Part shown: piece after piece, positions 1 to 9,176 of the stretch
How positions within the stretch are numbered: position 1 is the first letter of the stretch
Layout: each line of letters starts with the position of its first letter
DNA from: Paenibacillus sp. MZ04-78.2
GTDB lineage: Bacteria > Bacillota > Bacilli > Paenibacillales > NBRC-103111
DNA: 64,000 nucleotides
NCBI RefSeq assembly: GCF_024213375.1
Contig: NZ_JANAVJ010000004.1
Location: 124,001 to 188,000 of the forward strand
Direction: 5' to 3'
The notes under the pieces: generated by a model
What the model was told of the DNA's origin: nothing
What the model saw: the letters and a program-made list of their open reading frames with translations, nothing else
Databases searched by the model: none
Made by a program: the position numbers and the translations under genes

Positions 1-2281
1 TCACCAGCGAGCCTGCGGGCACATCGCCTCCGGCCAGCACGTGTGCCAGCTTATTGGCAATTTTCACATCGTGATCGCTGATATAGCCGCTCTGCCGCAT
101 CGAATAAGCGCCGAGCTGCATCACCGCTTTGCCTTCGGCTCCAGCGACGCGGATTTTTTCTTCGCGAATCGGCTCGTAGCCCGCCTTCGCCATGCGCAGA
201 ACGGACTGCTTCGCTTCGTGAATCAAGTGGTCCTGATTGATGACGACCCGGTCCGTCGGCTTGAACAGCCCCAGCTTGAACGCATCGTGGCCGCTGGCCG
301 ATACCTTCGCCGTGCCGATCGTCTCGAACGCCTGGTTCAAGTACGGCTGCAGATCAGCGTCCGGATGTGCGGTATGCTGGCTTGCCCGAAGCGCCATCTC
401 CTTGCAGCCGCCCCCGGCCGGAATCAGACCGACACCAACCTCCACCAAGCCGAAGTACGTCTCCGCCGCAGCGACGATCTGATCCGCCGGCATGCTCGCC
501 TCCACGCCACCGCCAAGCGCCATCCGGTGCGGCGCCGCCACGACCGGCTTTTCGAACCGTTTTACCTTGTACATCGTGTTCTGGAACAGGTGGATGATGC
601 TGTTGATTTCATCCCATTCCTCGTCCTGCGCTTCCATGAGCAAAATCATCAGATTCGCACCCACGCAGAAGTTCCGCCCCTGGTTGGCGATAACAAGCCC
701 GTCGTAGTTGCTTCTTACTTCATCCAGGCTTTGCTGGATCATCATCAAAATGTCCGCCCCGATCGCATTGTTCGGCGAATGGAATTCGAGGCACGCGACC
801 CCGTCGCCAATATCGATGAGGCTGGCGCCGCTGTTGGATTTCACGACGCGGTTCTGCTCCTTCAGGCTGCGCAGCGAGATGACCTCCGGCGCCGCTTCCA
901 GCTCCTTATACTGCGCGCCGTGCACGTAGAACGCTGCGCCGTCCTGCTTCTTATAGAACGACGTGTTGCCCTGCGCGATCCACTCCTTCACCCAGCCGGG
1001 AACGGCCGTGCCTTCCGCTTCCATTCGCTCGACCGACCGGACCAGTCCGATGGCGTCCCACGTTTCGAACGGACCGAGCTCCCAGCCGAAGCCCCATTTC
1101 ATCGCTTCGTCAATTTCGCGGATCGAATCGGCGATTTCGCCAAGCTTGGCGGCCGAGTACACAAGCACCTTCTTCAAAATGTTCCACGCCAGCTCGGAAT
1201 AACGGTCGCCCGCTCCGAGGAGCGCCTTCGTTTTCTCCCGCGCGCCCTTCGCAAGCTTCGCCGCTTCCAGCGAGGCGGATGCCGCTTTTTTCTGGGGTAC
1301 ATAGTCCATGGTCGCGAAATCGAGCGACAAAATTTCGCTGCCTTTCGGCCCTTTTTTCTTCAAATAAAAGCCTTGTCCCGACTTCTCGCCGAGCCAGCCT
1401 TTGTCCACCATGCCGCGCAGCACGGGCGATTCGGCAAACACGGCCTTCTCGGCTTCGTCCGAGACGTTCTCATATACGTTATTCGCCACATGCACGAAGG
1501 TGTCGAGTCCGACGAGATCGAGCGTGCGGAACGTCGCACTTTTCGGGCGGCCGAGCGCCGGACCCGTCACGGCGTCCACCTCTTCGACGCGGTACCCCTT
1601 CTCCTGCATTTCCTGTAGCGTAACGAGCAGCCCGTACGTGCCAATGCGGTTGGCGATGAAGTTCGGCGTATCTTTAGCCAGGACGACACCTTTGCCGAGG
1701 CGGTTCTCGCAAAATTGCTTCATGCCGCTGACGATAGCCGGGGCGGTATGCTTGCCCGGAATCACCTCAAGCAGTTTCATATAACGCGGAGGATTGAAAA
1801 AGTGCGTGCCAAGAAAATGGCGTTTGAACGCTTCGCCGCAATCGGCGGACATGGCATTGATTGAAATGCCGGACGTATTCGAGCTGACGACGGTGCCTTC
1901 TTTCCAATGCGCTTCAATCTTGCTGAGCAGTTGCTTCTTGGCGTCCAAATTTTCGACGATGACTTCAATGACCCAGTCGACGTTCGCAATTTGCGCCAAA
2001 TGATCCTCCAGATTGCCCGGCGTGATGCGCTCTGCGAAAGTAGCGTCGTACAGCGGCGCGGGCTTCGTCTTTTTCAGCTTGGCTATCGCTTGAACAGCCA
2101 ATCGGCTGCGCACGGCGGGATGCTCCAGCGTGAGCCCTTTGGCCGCTTCCTCTTCCGTCAGCTGCTTCGGAACGATGTCGAGCAACAGGCAGGGAATTCC
2201 AGCGTTTGCCAGATGGGCGGCAATGCCGGAGCCCATGACACCCGACCCGATGACGGCTGCTTTGCGTATCGATCTCATCAT
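1..2281 (-). CDS. fadN: FadN-like 3-hydroxyacyl-CoA dehydrogenase / enoyl-CoA hydratase, 3' end cut by window
   Basis: Bifunctional beta-oxidation enzyme: hydrates enoyl-CoA and oxidises 3-hydroxyacyl-CoA with NAD. Reading the minus strand from 2281 gives an uninterrupted frame of about 760 codons that runs off the left edge. The N terminus has the Rossmann dinucleotide loop AVIGSGVMGSGIAAHLANAG, then the 3HCDH segments NTSGISINAM and HFFNPPRYMKLLEVI, a second 3HCDH part with DFATMDYVPQKKA, and a C-terminal crotonase domain with the oxyanion segment MALGGGVEASM. This order (dehydrogenase first, hydratase last) is that of Bacillus FadN (about 790 residues). Start chosen at the first of two adjacent ATGs, 7-9 bases after GGAGGTAAG. 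It lies 159 bases downstream of fadF on the same strand; in Bacillus fadN is followed by fadA and fadE, which would be off-window. Confidence 0.93.
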   Translation of the reverse strand, partial: MMRSIRKAAVIGSGVMGSGIAAHLANAGIPCLLLDIVPKQLTEEEAAKGLTLEHPAVRSRLAVQAIAKLKKTKPAPLYDATFAERITPGNLEDHLAQIANVDWVIEVIVENLDAKKQLLSKIEAHWKEGTVVSSNTSGISINAMSADCGEAFKRHFLGTHFFNPPRYMKLLEVIPGKHTAPAIVSGMKQFCENRLGKGVVLAKDTPNFIANRIGTYGLLVTLQEMQEKGYRVEEVDAVTGPALGRPKSATFRTLDLVGLDTFVHVANNVYENVSDEAEKAVFAESPVLRGMVDKGWLGEKSGQGFYLKKKGPKGSEILSLDFATMDYVPQKKAASASLEAAKLAKGAREKTKALLGAGDRYSELAWNILKKVLVYSAAKLGEIADSIREIDEAMKWGFGWELGPFETWDAIGLVRSVERMEAEGTAVPGWVKEWIAQGNTSFYKKQDGAAFYVHGAQYKELEAAPEVISLRSLKEQNRVVKSNSGASLIDIGDGVACLEFHSPNNAIGADILMMIQQSLDEVRSNYDGLVIANQGRNFCVGANLMILLMEAQDEEWDEINSIIHLFQNTMYKVKRFEKPVVAAPHRMALGGGVEASMPADQIVAAAETYFGLVEVGVGLIPAGGGCKEMALRASQHTAHPDADLQPYLNQAFETIGTAKVSASGHDAFKLGLFKPTDRVVINQDHLIHEAKQSVLRMAKAGYEPIREEKIRVAGAEGKAVMQLGAYSMRQSGYISDHDVKIANKLAHVLAGGDVPAGSLV

Positions 2282-2440
2282 GATATTGCTTACCTCCCAA
2301 TACGTTTTTGATATAGATTGCTTGAACAAACGTGTGAGTAAAAGCATTCGGCGGCGTCTTGCAGCCGGGCAGGCGAATTTCATTGCGTAACCTATCGGCA
2401 CCCGCCAAGCATTCGCCTTGCGGGGACGACGGGGCCGCTC

Positions 2441-4624
2441 TTACGATCCGCTCACACCGACTACATCGTTCGCCGGTTGTATATGGGATTCGCCGAATAC
2501 GGATTGCTCCAGTATTTCGGCGATATCTCTCGCCTTGACGCGGTCTTCCGCTTCCTTCATCTTCGTGCCGTCCTCCATCATCGTCAGACAGTACGGGCAC
2601 GCGCTGCTGATAACCGTCGGGTTCGTTTCGAGCGCCTGCTCGGTCCGCGCCAGATTGACGCGTTTGCCCGACGTTTCCTCCATCCACATCATGCCGCCGC
2701 CCGCTCCGCAGCACATCCCGTTCTCGCGGGTGCGCTCCATCTCGACGAGCTCGACGCCGGGGATCGCGCGCAGCACGTTGCGGGGCTGCTCGTAAACGTT
2801 GTTGTAGCGGCCCAGGTAACACGAATCGTGATACGTGATCCGCTCGTTCACCGCATGGCGCGGCGTCAGCTTGCCCGACCGGATAAGCCGGTCCAGCAGC
2901 TCCGTATGGTGAAGCACCTCCACGCCCTCCAGCCCGAAGTCCGGGTACTCGTTTTTGAGCGTGTTGTACGTATGCGGACAAGCGGTGACGATTTTTTTGA
3001 CGCCATATTTCTCGAAAACGGCGATATTTTCCGCGCACAATTGCTGGAACAGCATTTCGTTGCCAAGCCTGCGCGGCGTGTCGCCGGAATTTTTCTCCTC
3101 GTTGCCGAGAATCGCGAAGCTGACGCCAGCCTCGTGAAGCAGCCGGACAAACGCCCGCGATATTTTGCGGCTGCGCAGATCGTAAGAGCCCATCGAGCCG
3201 ACGAAGAACAGGTACTCGAAATTCGGATTTTCCTTGACCGTCGGGACCGCGATGCCGTCGATTTCCCCGGTCCACTTCACCCGGTCGCTGCGGCTGAGTC
3301 CCCACGGATTGCCCTGCCGCTCGATATTTTGCATCGCGCGCTGGCCTTCATGCGGCATGCTGCCCTGCATCAGGACAAGATGCCTCCGCAGATCGATAAT
3401 TTTGTCCACATGCTCGTTGCCGACCGGACATTGGTCTTCGCAGTTGCGGCATGTCGTACAGGACCAGATCTCGTCCTCTGTCATCACATCGCCGATCAGC
3501 TCGGCTTCCTCTGCCGGCTTCTCCCGTACCTTCCATGCGTTCTGCTGCCATGCCAGCGTCGGACGAATATCGGTGATCCCTTCGGTTTCCCACCGGACGC
3601 CCGGCTCGACCGCCGCCTCCATCGAATGGGCCCCCGCAGCGGAGAACGCGTATTCCGGCACCCACGGGGACTTGGACGTCACCGCCGTGCCTTTTTCCGT
3701 CAGATGATCACGCAGCTTGACGATCAGATGCATCGGCGACAGCGTCTTGCCGGTGTTCGAGGCTGGGCAAACGTTTGTGCATCGCCCGCATTCGACGCAG
3801 GCATAGAAATCGAGCATCTGCTTTTGCGTAAAATCCTCGATCTTGCCGACGCCGAACGATTCGGCTTCCTCGTCTTCCAAATCCAGCTTTTTCAGCCGAC
3901 CTACCGGCTCCTTGCGGCGGAACCATATATTGATAGGCGCGGTCAATATATGAAAATGCTTCGATTGCGGCACGTAAACGAGAAATGCCAGCAGAATCAG
4001 CAGGTGGAGCCACCAGCATACATAGAACAGCACCGCCGCCGTCTGGCCGGACAGGCCTTCGAACGCCGCCGCAATCGCGGAGGAGATCGGAGCGTAGGCT
4101 GCGCTTGTATGCGAGCCAAGCCAGAGCCGCTCGAAGGCGAGCGACAGCAGCACGGACAGCATCAAGCCGAAAATAAAGAAGACGACGATGCTCGGCTTCC
4201 AGCCTTTTTTCAGGCGGGGCAGGTTCTCCACATAGCGGCGGTAGACCGCATACCCCATCGCCACGAGGATCGAGAATACCGTAATCTCCTGCAGCAGACC
4301 GAAGACGGCGTACCCGGGGAACGATACGCTTGCCCCTCCGCGCAGCCCCTTCACGATCAGATCCAGAGCGCCGAGCTGCAGGATGATGAAGCCGTAAAAA
4401 ATAACAAAGTGCATGATTCCGCTTTTTTTGTCCTTCAGCAGCTTCTTCTGGCCGAATATTTCGGCCATAAACTCGCCCAGCCGCTCCTTGCCCTGCTGCC
4501 GGAAATCTACGGGCTGTCCGAGCTTCATATACGCGTAGCGGTGAGACACGGCTTTCCAAAACAGGCGGATTGCGTACGCTGTTACAGCAAGAAAGGCGAG
4601 CAGATTCAAGATGAGCCACATCAT
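2441..4624 (-). CDS. fadF: FadF-like membrane iron-sulfur oxidoreductase
   Basis: 727-residue fusion of a NarI/HdrE-like membrane part and an HdrD/GlpC-like iron-sulfur part. Hydrophobic segments lie near residues 3-23, 70-92, 107-128, 145-165 and 196-218. Two ferredoxin-type motifs follow, Cys276-279-282-286 (CVECGRCTNVCP) and Cys389-392-395-399 (CTTCRNCEDQCP), then two CCG-type cysteine-rich repeats (ACPHTY...DSCYLGRY...GMCCGAGGG and SACPYCL). Bacillus FadF (YwjF) has this architecture and is placed in the FadR regulon; it is thought to pass electrons from acyl-CoA dehydrogenase/ETF to menaquinone. The next genes on the other side are etfB and etfA, which supports that job. A cre box sits 54 bases before the start and the FadR operator lies further upstream, so both CcpA and FadR control are likely. 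Function inferred from family and context. Confidence 0.9.
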   Translation of the reverse strand: MMWLILNLLAFLAVTAYAIRLFWKAVSHRYAYMKLGQPVDFRQQGKERLGEFMAEIFGQKKLLKDKKSGIMHFVIFYGFIILQLGALDLIVKGLRGGASVSFPGYAVFGLLQEITVFSILVAMGYAVYRRYVENLPRLKKGWKPSIVVFFIFGLMLSVLLSLAFERLWLGSHTSAAYAPISSAIAAAFEGLSGQTAAVLFYVCWWLHLLILLAFLVYVPQSKHFHILTAPINIWFRRKEPVGRLKKLDLEDEEAESFGVGKIEDFTQKQMLDFYACVECGRCTNVCPASNTGKTLSPMHLIVKLRDHLTEKGTAVTSKSPWVPEYAFSAAGAHSMEAAVEPGVRWETEGITDIRPTLAWQQNAWKVREKPAEEAELIGDVMTEDEIWSCTTCRNCEDQCPVGNEHVDKIIDLRRHLVLMQGSMPHEGQRAMQNIERQGNPWGLSRSDRVKWTGEIDGIAVPTVKENPNFEYLFFVGSMGSYDLRSRKISRAFVRLLHEAGVSFAILGNEEKNSGDTPRRLGNEMLFQQLCAENIAVFEKYGVKKIVTACPHTYNTLKNEYPDFGLEGVEVLHHTELLDRLIRSGKLTPRHAVNERITYHDSCYLGRYNNVYEQPRNVLRAIPGVELVEMERTRENGMCCGAGGGMMWMEETSGKRVNLARTEQALETNPTVISSACPYCLTMMEDGTKMKEAEDRVKARDIAEILEQSVFGESHIQPANDVVGVSGS

Positions 4625-4677
4625 TTGTTACATCCATCCTTTCCGTCCGATTAGGTCCAAGCTGTGGCAGGCTTGTT

Positions 4678-4691
4678 TGAAAGCGATAACA
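4678..4691. promoter_or_regulatory. cre box (CcpA site) upstream of fadF
   Basis: TGAAAGCGATAACA matches the cre consensus TGWAANCGNTNWCA at every fixed position. It lies between the fadF start and the divergent fadR promoter, so CcpA bound here would be expected to repress fatty-acid degradation when glucose is present, as known for the Bacillus fad genes. Binding itself is inferred. Confidence 0.75.
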
Positions 4692-4726
4692 TTAGACCCC
4701 CATAAAAATCTTATGAGCAAAACACA

Positions 4727-4755
4727 TTGACAAGCTGCAGCGTTTCTCATAAGAT
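4727..4755 (+). promoter_or_regulatory. sigma-A promoter of fadR-etfB-etfA
   Basis: TTGACA at 4727-4732, 17-base spacer, TAAGAT at 4750-4755. Predicted +1 is near 4762, immediately before the FadR operator. The same TAAGAT hexamer also occurs on the minus strand at 4708-4713 (read leftwards), so a divergent fadF promoter may share this interval; its -35 is unclear. An inverted pair CTTATGAG (4710-4717) / CTCATAAG (4746-4753) flanks the -35 box. Confidence 0.75.
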
Positions 4756-4765
4756 GAAATTGAAA

Positions 4766-4783
4766 TGAATGAATGCTCATTCA
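4766..4783. promoter_or_regulatory. FadR operator
   Basis: TGAATGAATGCTCATTCA is a perfect 7-base inverted repeat with a 4-base centre and fits the Bacillus FadR box (TGAATGAnTAnTCATTCA). It overlaps the predicted transcription start of fadR, so it should give autoregulation of fadR-etfBA; long-chain acyl-CoA would release the repressor. Its position about 140 bases from the fadF start also allows control of the divergent fadFN genes. Confidence 0.9.
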
Positions 4784-4817
4784 GTTTCTGACTGAATAAT
4801 ATCATGGTGGTGATTGG

Positions 4818-5402
4818 ATGGCAAGCAAAAAAATGGAGAAGCACAATTTGATACTGGATGCGGCGCTGAAAGTCATCGCCGAAAACGGCTATCATAACGC
4901 GCAGGTTTCCCGGATTGCCAAGGAAGCCGGCGTAGCAGACGGAACGATCTATTTATATTTTAAAAACAAGGAAGACATTCTTATTTCTCTCTTCCAAAAA
5001 AAATTGGGCGACCTGGTCGGTCAATTTCACAGCAGCATCAAGGAGACGGACTCCGCGGACGAGGCGCTGTGCAAAATTTGCGAGATCCACTACACGATGC
5101 TGGAGCAAAACGTCGATCTGGCGTTCGTCACCCAAATCGAGCTGCGACAAAGCTCGCTGGCGCTGCGCAAGGAAATCGGCCTTGTCGTCAAAACGTATAT
5201 CGAGCTGATCGAAAAGGTGCTGCGCCAAGGTATCGAAGAAGGCATCTTCCGGGCCAACCTGGACGTCAAGCTGACGCGCCTGCTCGTATTTGGCTCCATG
5301 GACGAGGTAGTCACTTCATGGTTGATCGCCGGCCGTAAATATTCGCTCACGGCGCAGGTCGAGAAAACCGTAGAGTTTTTCATACAAGGGTTGAAGGCTT
5401 AA
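4818..5402 (+). CDS. fadR: FadR, TetR-family repressor of fatty-acid degradation
   Basis: 194 residues, the same length as Bacillus FadR, with near-identical N-terminal sequence. The helix-turn-helix covers about residues 28-48 (QVSRIAKEAGVADGTIYLYF), followed by KNKEDILISLF, a signature of this repressor. The C-terminal acyl-CoA-binding half carries TQIELRQSSLALRKEI. ATG at 4818 follows GGTGGTGATTGG. It is the first gene of fadR-etfB-etfA; a FadR box overlaps its own promoter. It should repress this operon and fadFN until long-chain acyl-CoA appears. Confidence 0.95.
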   Translation: MASKKMEKHNLILDAALKVIAENGYHNAQVSRIAKEAGVADGTIYLYFKNKEDILISLFQKKLGDLVGQFHSSIKETDSADEALCKICEIHYTMLEQNVDLAFVTQIELRQSSLALRKEIGLVVKTYIELIEKVLRQGIEEGIFRANLDVKLTRLLVFGSMDEVVTSWLIAGRKYSLTAQVEKTVEFFIQGLKA

Positions 5403-5446
5403 TACGTTATATTGTCTTTATTTTGTATGGGAGGGGCATTGGACTT

Positions 5447-6214
5447 ATGAACATTTATGTACTGATGAAGCAAACGTTCGATACGGAGGAGAAAATCGTC
5501 ATCCGCGACGGCGCGGTATCCGAGGACGGGGCGAAATTCGTCATCAATCCGTACGACGAATATGCCGTAGAAGAAGCGATCCGGCTGAAGGAAGAGCATG
5601 GCGGCAATATTGTCGTCGTCTCGATCGGCCCGGAGCGCTGCGCCGAAGCGCTGCGGACCGCGCTGGCGATGGGCGCGGACGAAGCCGTGCTGATCTCGGA
5701 CGAACACATCTCCGGCGACGAGTTCGCCGTGTCCAAAGTGCTTGCGGCTTACCTCGGGAAGCAATCGTACGATCTTGTGCTCGGCGGCAATTTCTCCGTC
5801 GATCACGGCGCAGGACAGGTTGCGATCCGCGTCGCCCACCTGCTGAACATCCCGCACGTCTCCTCCGTCGTGAAGCTGGAGCTGAACGGCGGCCGGGCGA
5901 CGGCGCAGCGCGACGCCGAAGGGGACACCGAGACGCTGGAGGTCGCGCTGCCCGCCCTGTTCACGGCGCAGCAAGGCTTGAACGAGCCCCGCTACCCTTC
6001 CTTGCCCGGCATCATGAAAGCGAAGAAAAAGCCGTTCCAGCAGCTGACGCTGGATGACTTGGGCTTAACCGAAGCGGACATCGCCCCGAAGACGGCGCGC
6101 GATACCCTCTCGCTCCCGCCGGAGCGCAAAGCGGGACAAGTGCTGCAGGGCGATCCGCAGCAGCAAGTCGCGCAGCTCGTTCACCTGCTTCGTACGGAAG
6201 CCAAAGCGCTTTAA
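5447..6214 (+). CDS. etfB: Electron transfer flavoprotein beta subunit
   Basis: 255 residues, typical length for EtfB. It starts MNIYVLMKQTFDTEEKI after the ribosome site GGGAGGGG; an in-frame ATG 24 bases upstream overlaps that site and was not chosen. Conserved ETF-beta segments include INPYDEYAVEEAIRLKE, the AMGADEAVLISD loop, and the SIKxAKKKP-like signature GIMKAKKKPFQQ near residue 190. EtfB binds AMP and pairs with EtfA, carrying electrons from acyl-CoA dehydrogenase to the quinone pool, here probably by way of FadF. It begins 45 bases after fadR and is followed by etfA after 22 bases, so one transcript is likely. Confidence 0.95.
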   Translation: MNIYVLMKQTFDTEEKIVIRDGAVSEDGAKFVINPYDEYAVEEAIRLKEEHGGNIVVVSIGPERCAEALRTALAMGADEAVLISDEHISGDEFAVSKVLAAYLGKQSYDLVLGGNFSVDHGAGQVAIRVAHLLNIPHVSSVVKLELNGGRATAQRDAEGDTETLEVALPALFTAQQGLNEPRYPSLPGIMKAKKKPFQQLTLDDLGLTEADIAPKTARDTLSLPPERKAGQVLQGDPQQQVAQLVHLLRTEAKAL

Positions 6215-6236
6215 TGCCAAAGGGAGGGAAATCGAT

Positions 6237-7214
6237 ATGAGCAAAACTTATGTGATCTTCGCGGAAATCCGGGGCGGCAAGCTCCGTCAAGTTACCTTCG
6301 AAACGATTCAAGCGGCCCGGCTGGCCAAAGACGACGGCGACCGGATCGTGGCGGCGCTTCTCGGCCACGGACTGTCCGCGTTTGCCCAGGAGCTGTCGGG
6401 CTACGGCGTCGACCAAGTCGTGTCCGTCGACCATGCGGAGCTCGCTCACTATAATCCGGAGACGTATTTCTCCGCACTGGCGGGCATTCTCGACACAGCG
6501 AATCCGCACGCCGTTCTGTTCGGCCATACCGCCATCGGCCGCGACCTGGCGCCCAAGATCGCCGCGCACTTGCAGGCGGGGCAAGTTTCCGACGTCATCG
6601 CGCTGGAAAAGACAGGTGACGGCCTTTCCTTCACGCGTCCGCTTTACGCGGGCAAAGCGTTCGAGAAGAAACGGTTTACCCAAGGCCCGATGGTCATCAC
6701 GATTCGCCCGAATAACGTGCCCGCCGCCGAGGCCGTCTCCGGCTCGCAAGCGGAAATGGCGGCCACCCCCTTCTCCCCTGCTGCCGACCTGCGTTCCGTC
6801 GTAAAGGACGTGGTGCATAAAGCGTCCGGGAAAGTCGATCTGACGGAAGCGAAAATCGTTATATCCGGCGGCCGGGGCGTGAAGAGCGCCGACGGGTTCC
6901 GTACGCTTGAACCGCTGGCCGAAGCGCTGAACGCCGCTGTCGGCGCCTCCCGCGGCGCTTGCGACGCAGGCTACTGCGACTATTCGCTGCAGATCGGACA
7001 GACCGGCAAAGTCGTAACGCCGGAGGTGTATATCGCCTGCGGCATCAGCGGCGCCATCCAGCATTTGGCCGGGATGAGCCAGTCGCGCGTCATTATCGCG
7101 ATTAATAAAGACCCGGAAGCGCCGATCTTCAAAATCGCCGATTACGGCATCGTCGGCGATCTGTTCGAGATCGTCCCGCTGCTTACCCAAGAGTTCAAGA
7201 AAGTGCTGGCATAA
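6237..7214 (+). CDS. etfA: Electron transfer flavoprotein alpha subunit
   Basis: 325 residues, the usual EtfA length. The N-terminal ETF domain is followed by the C-terminal FAD-binding domain with the family signature around residues 265-310 ([19 protein letters not shown], then [25 protein letters not shown]). ATG follows AAGGGAGGG by 8 bases. It forms the FAD-carrying heterodimer with EtfB. Last clear member of the fadR operon. Confidence 0.96.
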   Translation: MSKTYVIFAEIRGGKLRQVTFETIQAARLAKDDGDRIVAALLGHGLSAFAQELSGYGVDQVVSVDHAELAHYNPETYFSALAGILDTANPHAVLFGHTAIGRDLAPKIAAHLQAGQVSDVIALEKTGDGLSFTRPLYAGKAFEKKRFTQGPMVITIRPNNVPAAEAVSGSQAEMAATPFSPAADLRSVVKDVVHKASGKVDLTEAKIVISGGRGVKSADGFRTLEPLAEALNAAVGASRGACDAGYCDYSLQIGQTGKVVTPEVYIACGISGAIQHLAGMSQSRVIIAINKDPEAPIFKIADYGIVGDLFEIVPLLTQEFKKVLA

Positions 7215-7317
7215 TTTAAGCGTTGCTATAAATGGGCTGGTGCCGGGGCATTCCTCTCCCAGGGCGAATATCATGGACTGTGAGAAACGCCCAATTTATG
7301 GAGAGGAAGGTAGTTTA

Positions 7318-7569
7318 ATGATCGATCATACGCTTAGAAATTTTGTGCTTGGCTCCGTCGCTCCCGTCGTTCAGTACGGTTTGAAAGAAATGACCTATAC
7401 GTCCGTCGAGCATGCCATGTATGAAGTCGCCGCTATTGCTTATTTGATGGGAAGAGGTTACGATGGGCCGACCGCTCACAGTCTCGTTGAATCGTGGGAG
7501 GTGGACGAAACGTTTCCGCCTTTTCAAGGGCACGGCGCATGGGATGGCCATTATCCGCATTTGATTTAG
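7318..7569 (+). CDS. Small protein of unknown function
   Basis: 83 residues starting MIDHTLRNFVLG after GGAGAGGAAGG. The sequence is a soluble-looking, slightly acidic protein with an N-terminal helix-rich half and a Trp/Pro/His-rich end (PPFQGHGAWDGHYPHL). I do not recognise a family. The good ribosome site and GC-rich codon use like the neighbours argue that it is a real gene; it may be read through from etfA (104-base gap) or have its own promoter. In-frame ATGs at 7240 and 7273 lack a ribosome site. Confidence 0.6.
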   Translation: MIDHTLRNFVLGSVAPVVQYGLKEMTYTSVEHAMYEVAAIAYLMGRGYDGPTAHSLVESWEVDETFPPFQGHGAWDGHYPHLI

Positions 7570-7595
7570 AAAGTAAGGGAATAAAAGCAGCAAAA

Positions 7596-7618
7596 CGGGC
7601 GGAACCATGTTCCGCCCG
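7596..7618 (-). terminator. Intrinsic terminator, mainly for the minus-strand gene
   Basis: CGGGCGGAA / TTCCGCCCG, 9-base perfect stem with a 5-base loop. On the minus strand it is followed by TTTTGCTGCTTTTA, so it ends the YtoI-like gene; on the plus strand there is no U tract but the hairpin lies between two convergent genes. Confidence 0.75.
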
Positions 7619-7648
7619 CGCTATAACTCCTATCCACCGGATCGCCTC

Positions 7649-8971
7649 TCAATCCGTCAAACGGCAAGTAAACGTCGACTTCGTCATTCGTTTCCCATCG
7701 CAGAAAATATCCACTTCGATCTTCCCGTACTTGCGGCTCATCTCCAGCACGTTCGGCACGCATTCGATCACGCTGTCGATCGGAATCGGCAGCAGAAAAT
7801 AATTCGAGGAGCTGTCCACGATCAAGTCGCCTCTTTTTTGTTCCCGGATCGTGCGGATCGCGACCTGGCTCATCAGGGTCGTCAAAATGCCTTCCGACAC
7901 CGTCCCGACCGGATTGGTCATTTGGGCGGTTACGGTTCCCCGGTAATAAAATTCGCCGTCCTTGTCCCGCACCTTCTCCATCCCGGACCAGATTTGATCC
8001 TCAAGGGTTTCCCCGTGCTGCGGCTGCGTTTGCAAATACTGCATCGCTTTGAGCACATCGTCCCGGCTGATCACGCCGACCATTTTTCCATCCTTGTTCA
8101 CTACGGGCAGCAGTTCGATGCCTTCCCACACCATCGTATGGCTGACCGAGGCGACGGGCGCCTGATCGCTTACGGTGAGCGGGTCCAGCGTCATGAGCTG
8201 GTGAATCGGCTGTCCCGCTTCGGCTCCGACGACGTCCTTCGCCGTCACCATGCCGATCGGCTTGTTCCGTTCGTCCACGACCGGGAAGCGGGTATGTCCG
8301 GTTTCGTCCATCCAATGCCGCATGTCCGAAACGGTATCCTCAGCATGCAGCGAATAGACCCGGGCATCGGTCCGGATAATGTCGCGGACGAGCATGATTT
8401 TTTTCTTGATCAGCTGGTCGTAAATCGCGCGGTTGATCATCGTCGCCACGGTAAACGTATCGTAGCTGGTGCTGATAATCGGCAGCTCAAGCTCGTCGGC
8501 CAACTCCTTCGCCTCGTCCAGCGTCTGAAACCCGCCCGTCACGAGTATGCCGGCGCCCTGCCCCAACGCATAGAGATGCGCCTGGGTGCGGTTGCCGACA
8601 ATGAGCAGATTGCCCGGCTCGATGTAGCGTTTCATCGCTTCGAGCTGCATCGCCCCGATCACGAATTTATTCAATGACTTATGCAGGCCGCCCGCGCCGC
8701 CGAGCACCTCGCCGTCCACAATGTTGACCACCTCGGCGAACGTCAGCTTGTCGATCGGCTGCGGTTCTTTTTTCTCCACCCGCACCGTGCCCGTACGATC
8801 CTTCGTGCTGACATAGCCCAACGTTTCCGCTTCCTTCATCGCGCGGTAGGCCGTTCCCTCGCTGACTTCGAGGGCCTGGGCAATTTTACGGACGGAGATG
8901 TGCGTTCCTATGCTCAATTCCTCGATATATCGAATGATCTGCTCGTGCTTGGTCAGCGTCTCTTCCTGCAT
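7649..8971 (-). CDS. YtoI-like regulator with HTH, DRTGG, CBS and hot-dog domains
   Basis: 440 residues, length and order matching Bacillus YtoI (about 439). N-terminal winged-helix part (residues ~10-60, IRKIAQALEVSEGTAYRAMKEAE), DRTGG domain (~75-185, ending FTVATMINRAIYDQLIKKK), two CBS repeats (~190-310; DMRHWMDETGHTRFPVVDE and VSHTMVWEGIELLPVVNKDG), then a thioesterase-like hot-dog domain (~330-440). CBS pairs bind adenosine nucleotides; the target genes and ligand of YtoI are not known to me. The ATG at 8971 follows GCGGGTGAAG. A TATAAT on the minus strand near 9015-9020 may be its -10. It is monocistronic and ends at the 7596-7618 terminator. Confidence 0.85.
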   Translation of the reverse strand: MQEETLTKHEQIIRYIEELSIGTHISVRKIAQALEVSEGTAYRAMKEAETLGYVSTKDRTGTVRVEKKEPQPIDKLTFAEVVNIVDGEVLGGAGGLHKSLNKFVIGAMQLEAMKRYIEPGNLLIVGNRTQAHLYALGQGAGILVTGGFQTLDEAKELADELELPIISTSYDTFTVATMINRAIYDQLIKKKIMLVRDIIRTDARVYSLHAEDTVSDMRHWMDETGHTRFPVVDERNKPIGMVTAKDVVGAEAGQPIHQLMTLDPLTVSDQAPVASVSHTMVWEGIELLPVVNKDGKMVGVISRDDVLKAMQYLQTQPQHGETLEDQIWSGMEKVRDKDGEFYYRGTVTAQMTNPVGTVSEGILTTLMSQVAIRTIREQKRGDLIVDSSSNYFLLPIPIDSVIECVPNVLEMSRKYGKIEVDIFCDGKRMTKSTFTCRLTD

Positions 8972-9176
8972 CGCTTCACCCGCCTAGTTACAACGTAACA
9001 ATCTTTAACAATTATACTATAAGCGGATACACAAAAATAGAGCCCCGGCTGACGGTTTCTCCATCAAGCCGCCCCTCGGCATCATAAATGGTTTCCAGCA
9101 AATATTCCTTTGCATATTGCGTATCATATAAGGGGAAGCTACCTTTGAAGTAAAAATATAATGTGGAGAGATCGAC

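Noticed and set aside
41-1618. Long open frame on the plus strand opposite fadN
   Set aside because: It is an Arg/His/Leu-rich antisense frame produced by GC-rich codons; the minus-strand frame has clear FadN domains.
2282-2440. Possible second FadR box or promoter between fadF and fadN
   Set aside because: Only a weak half-site (GAATGC...ACTCA) and no clear -35/-10 pair were found.
2477-4654. 725-codon plus-strand frame opposite fadF
   Set aside because: Low-complexity Arg/Gln/His composition and no domain; the minus strand carries two 4Fe-4S motifs and membrane spans.
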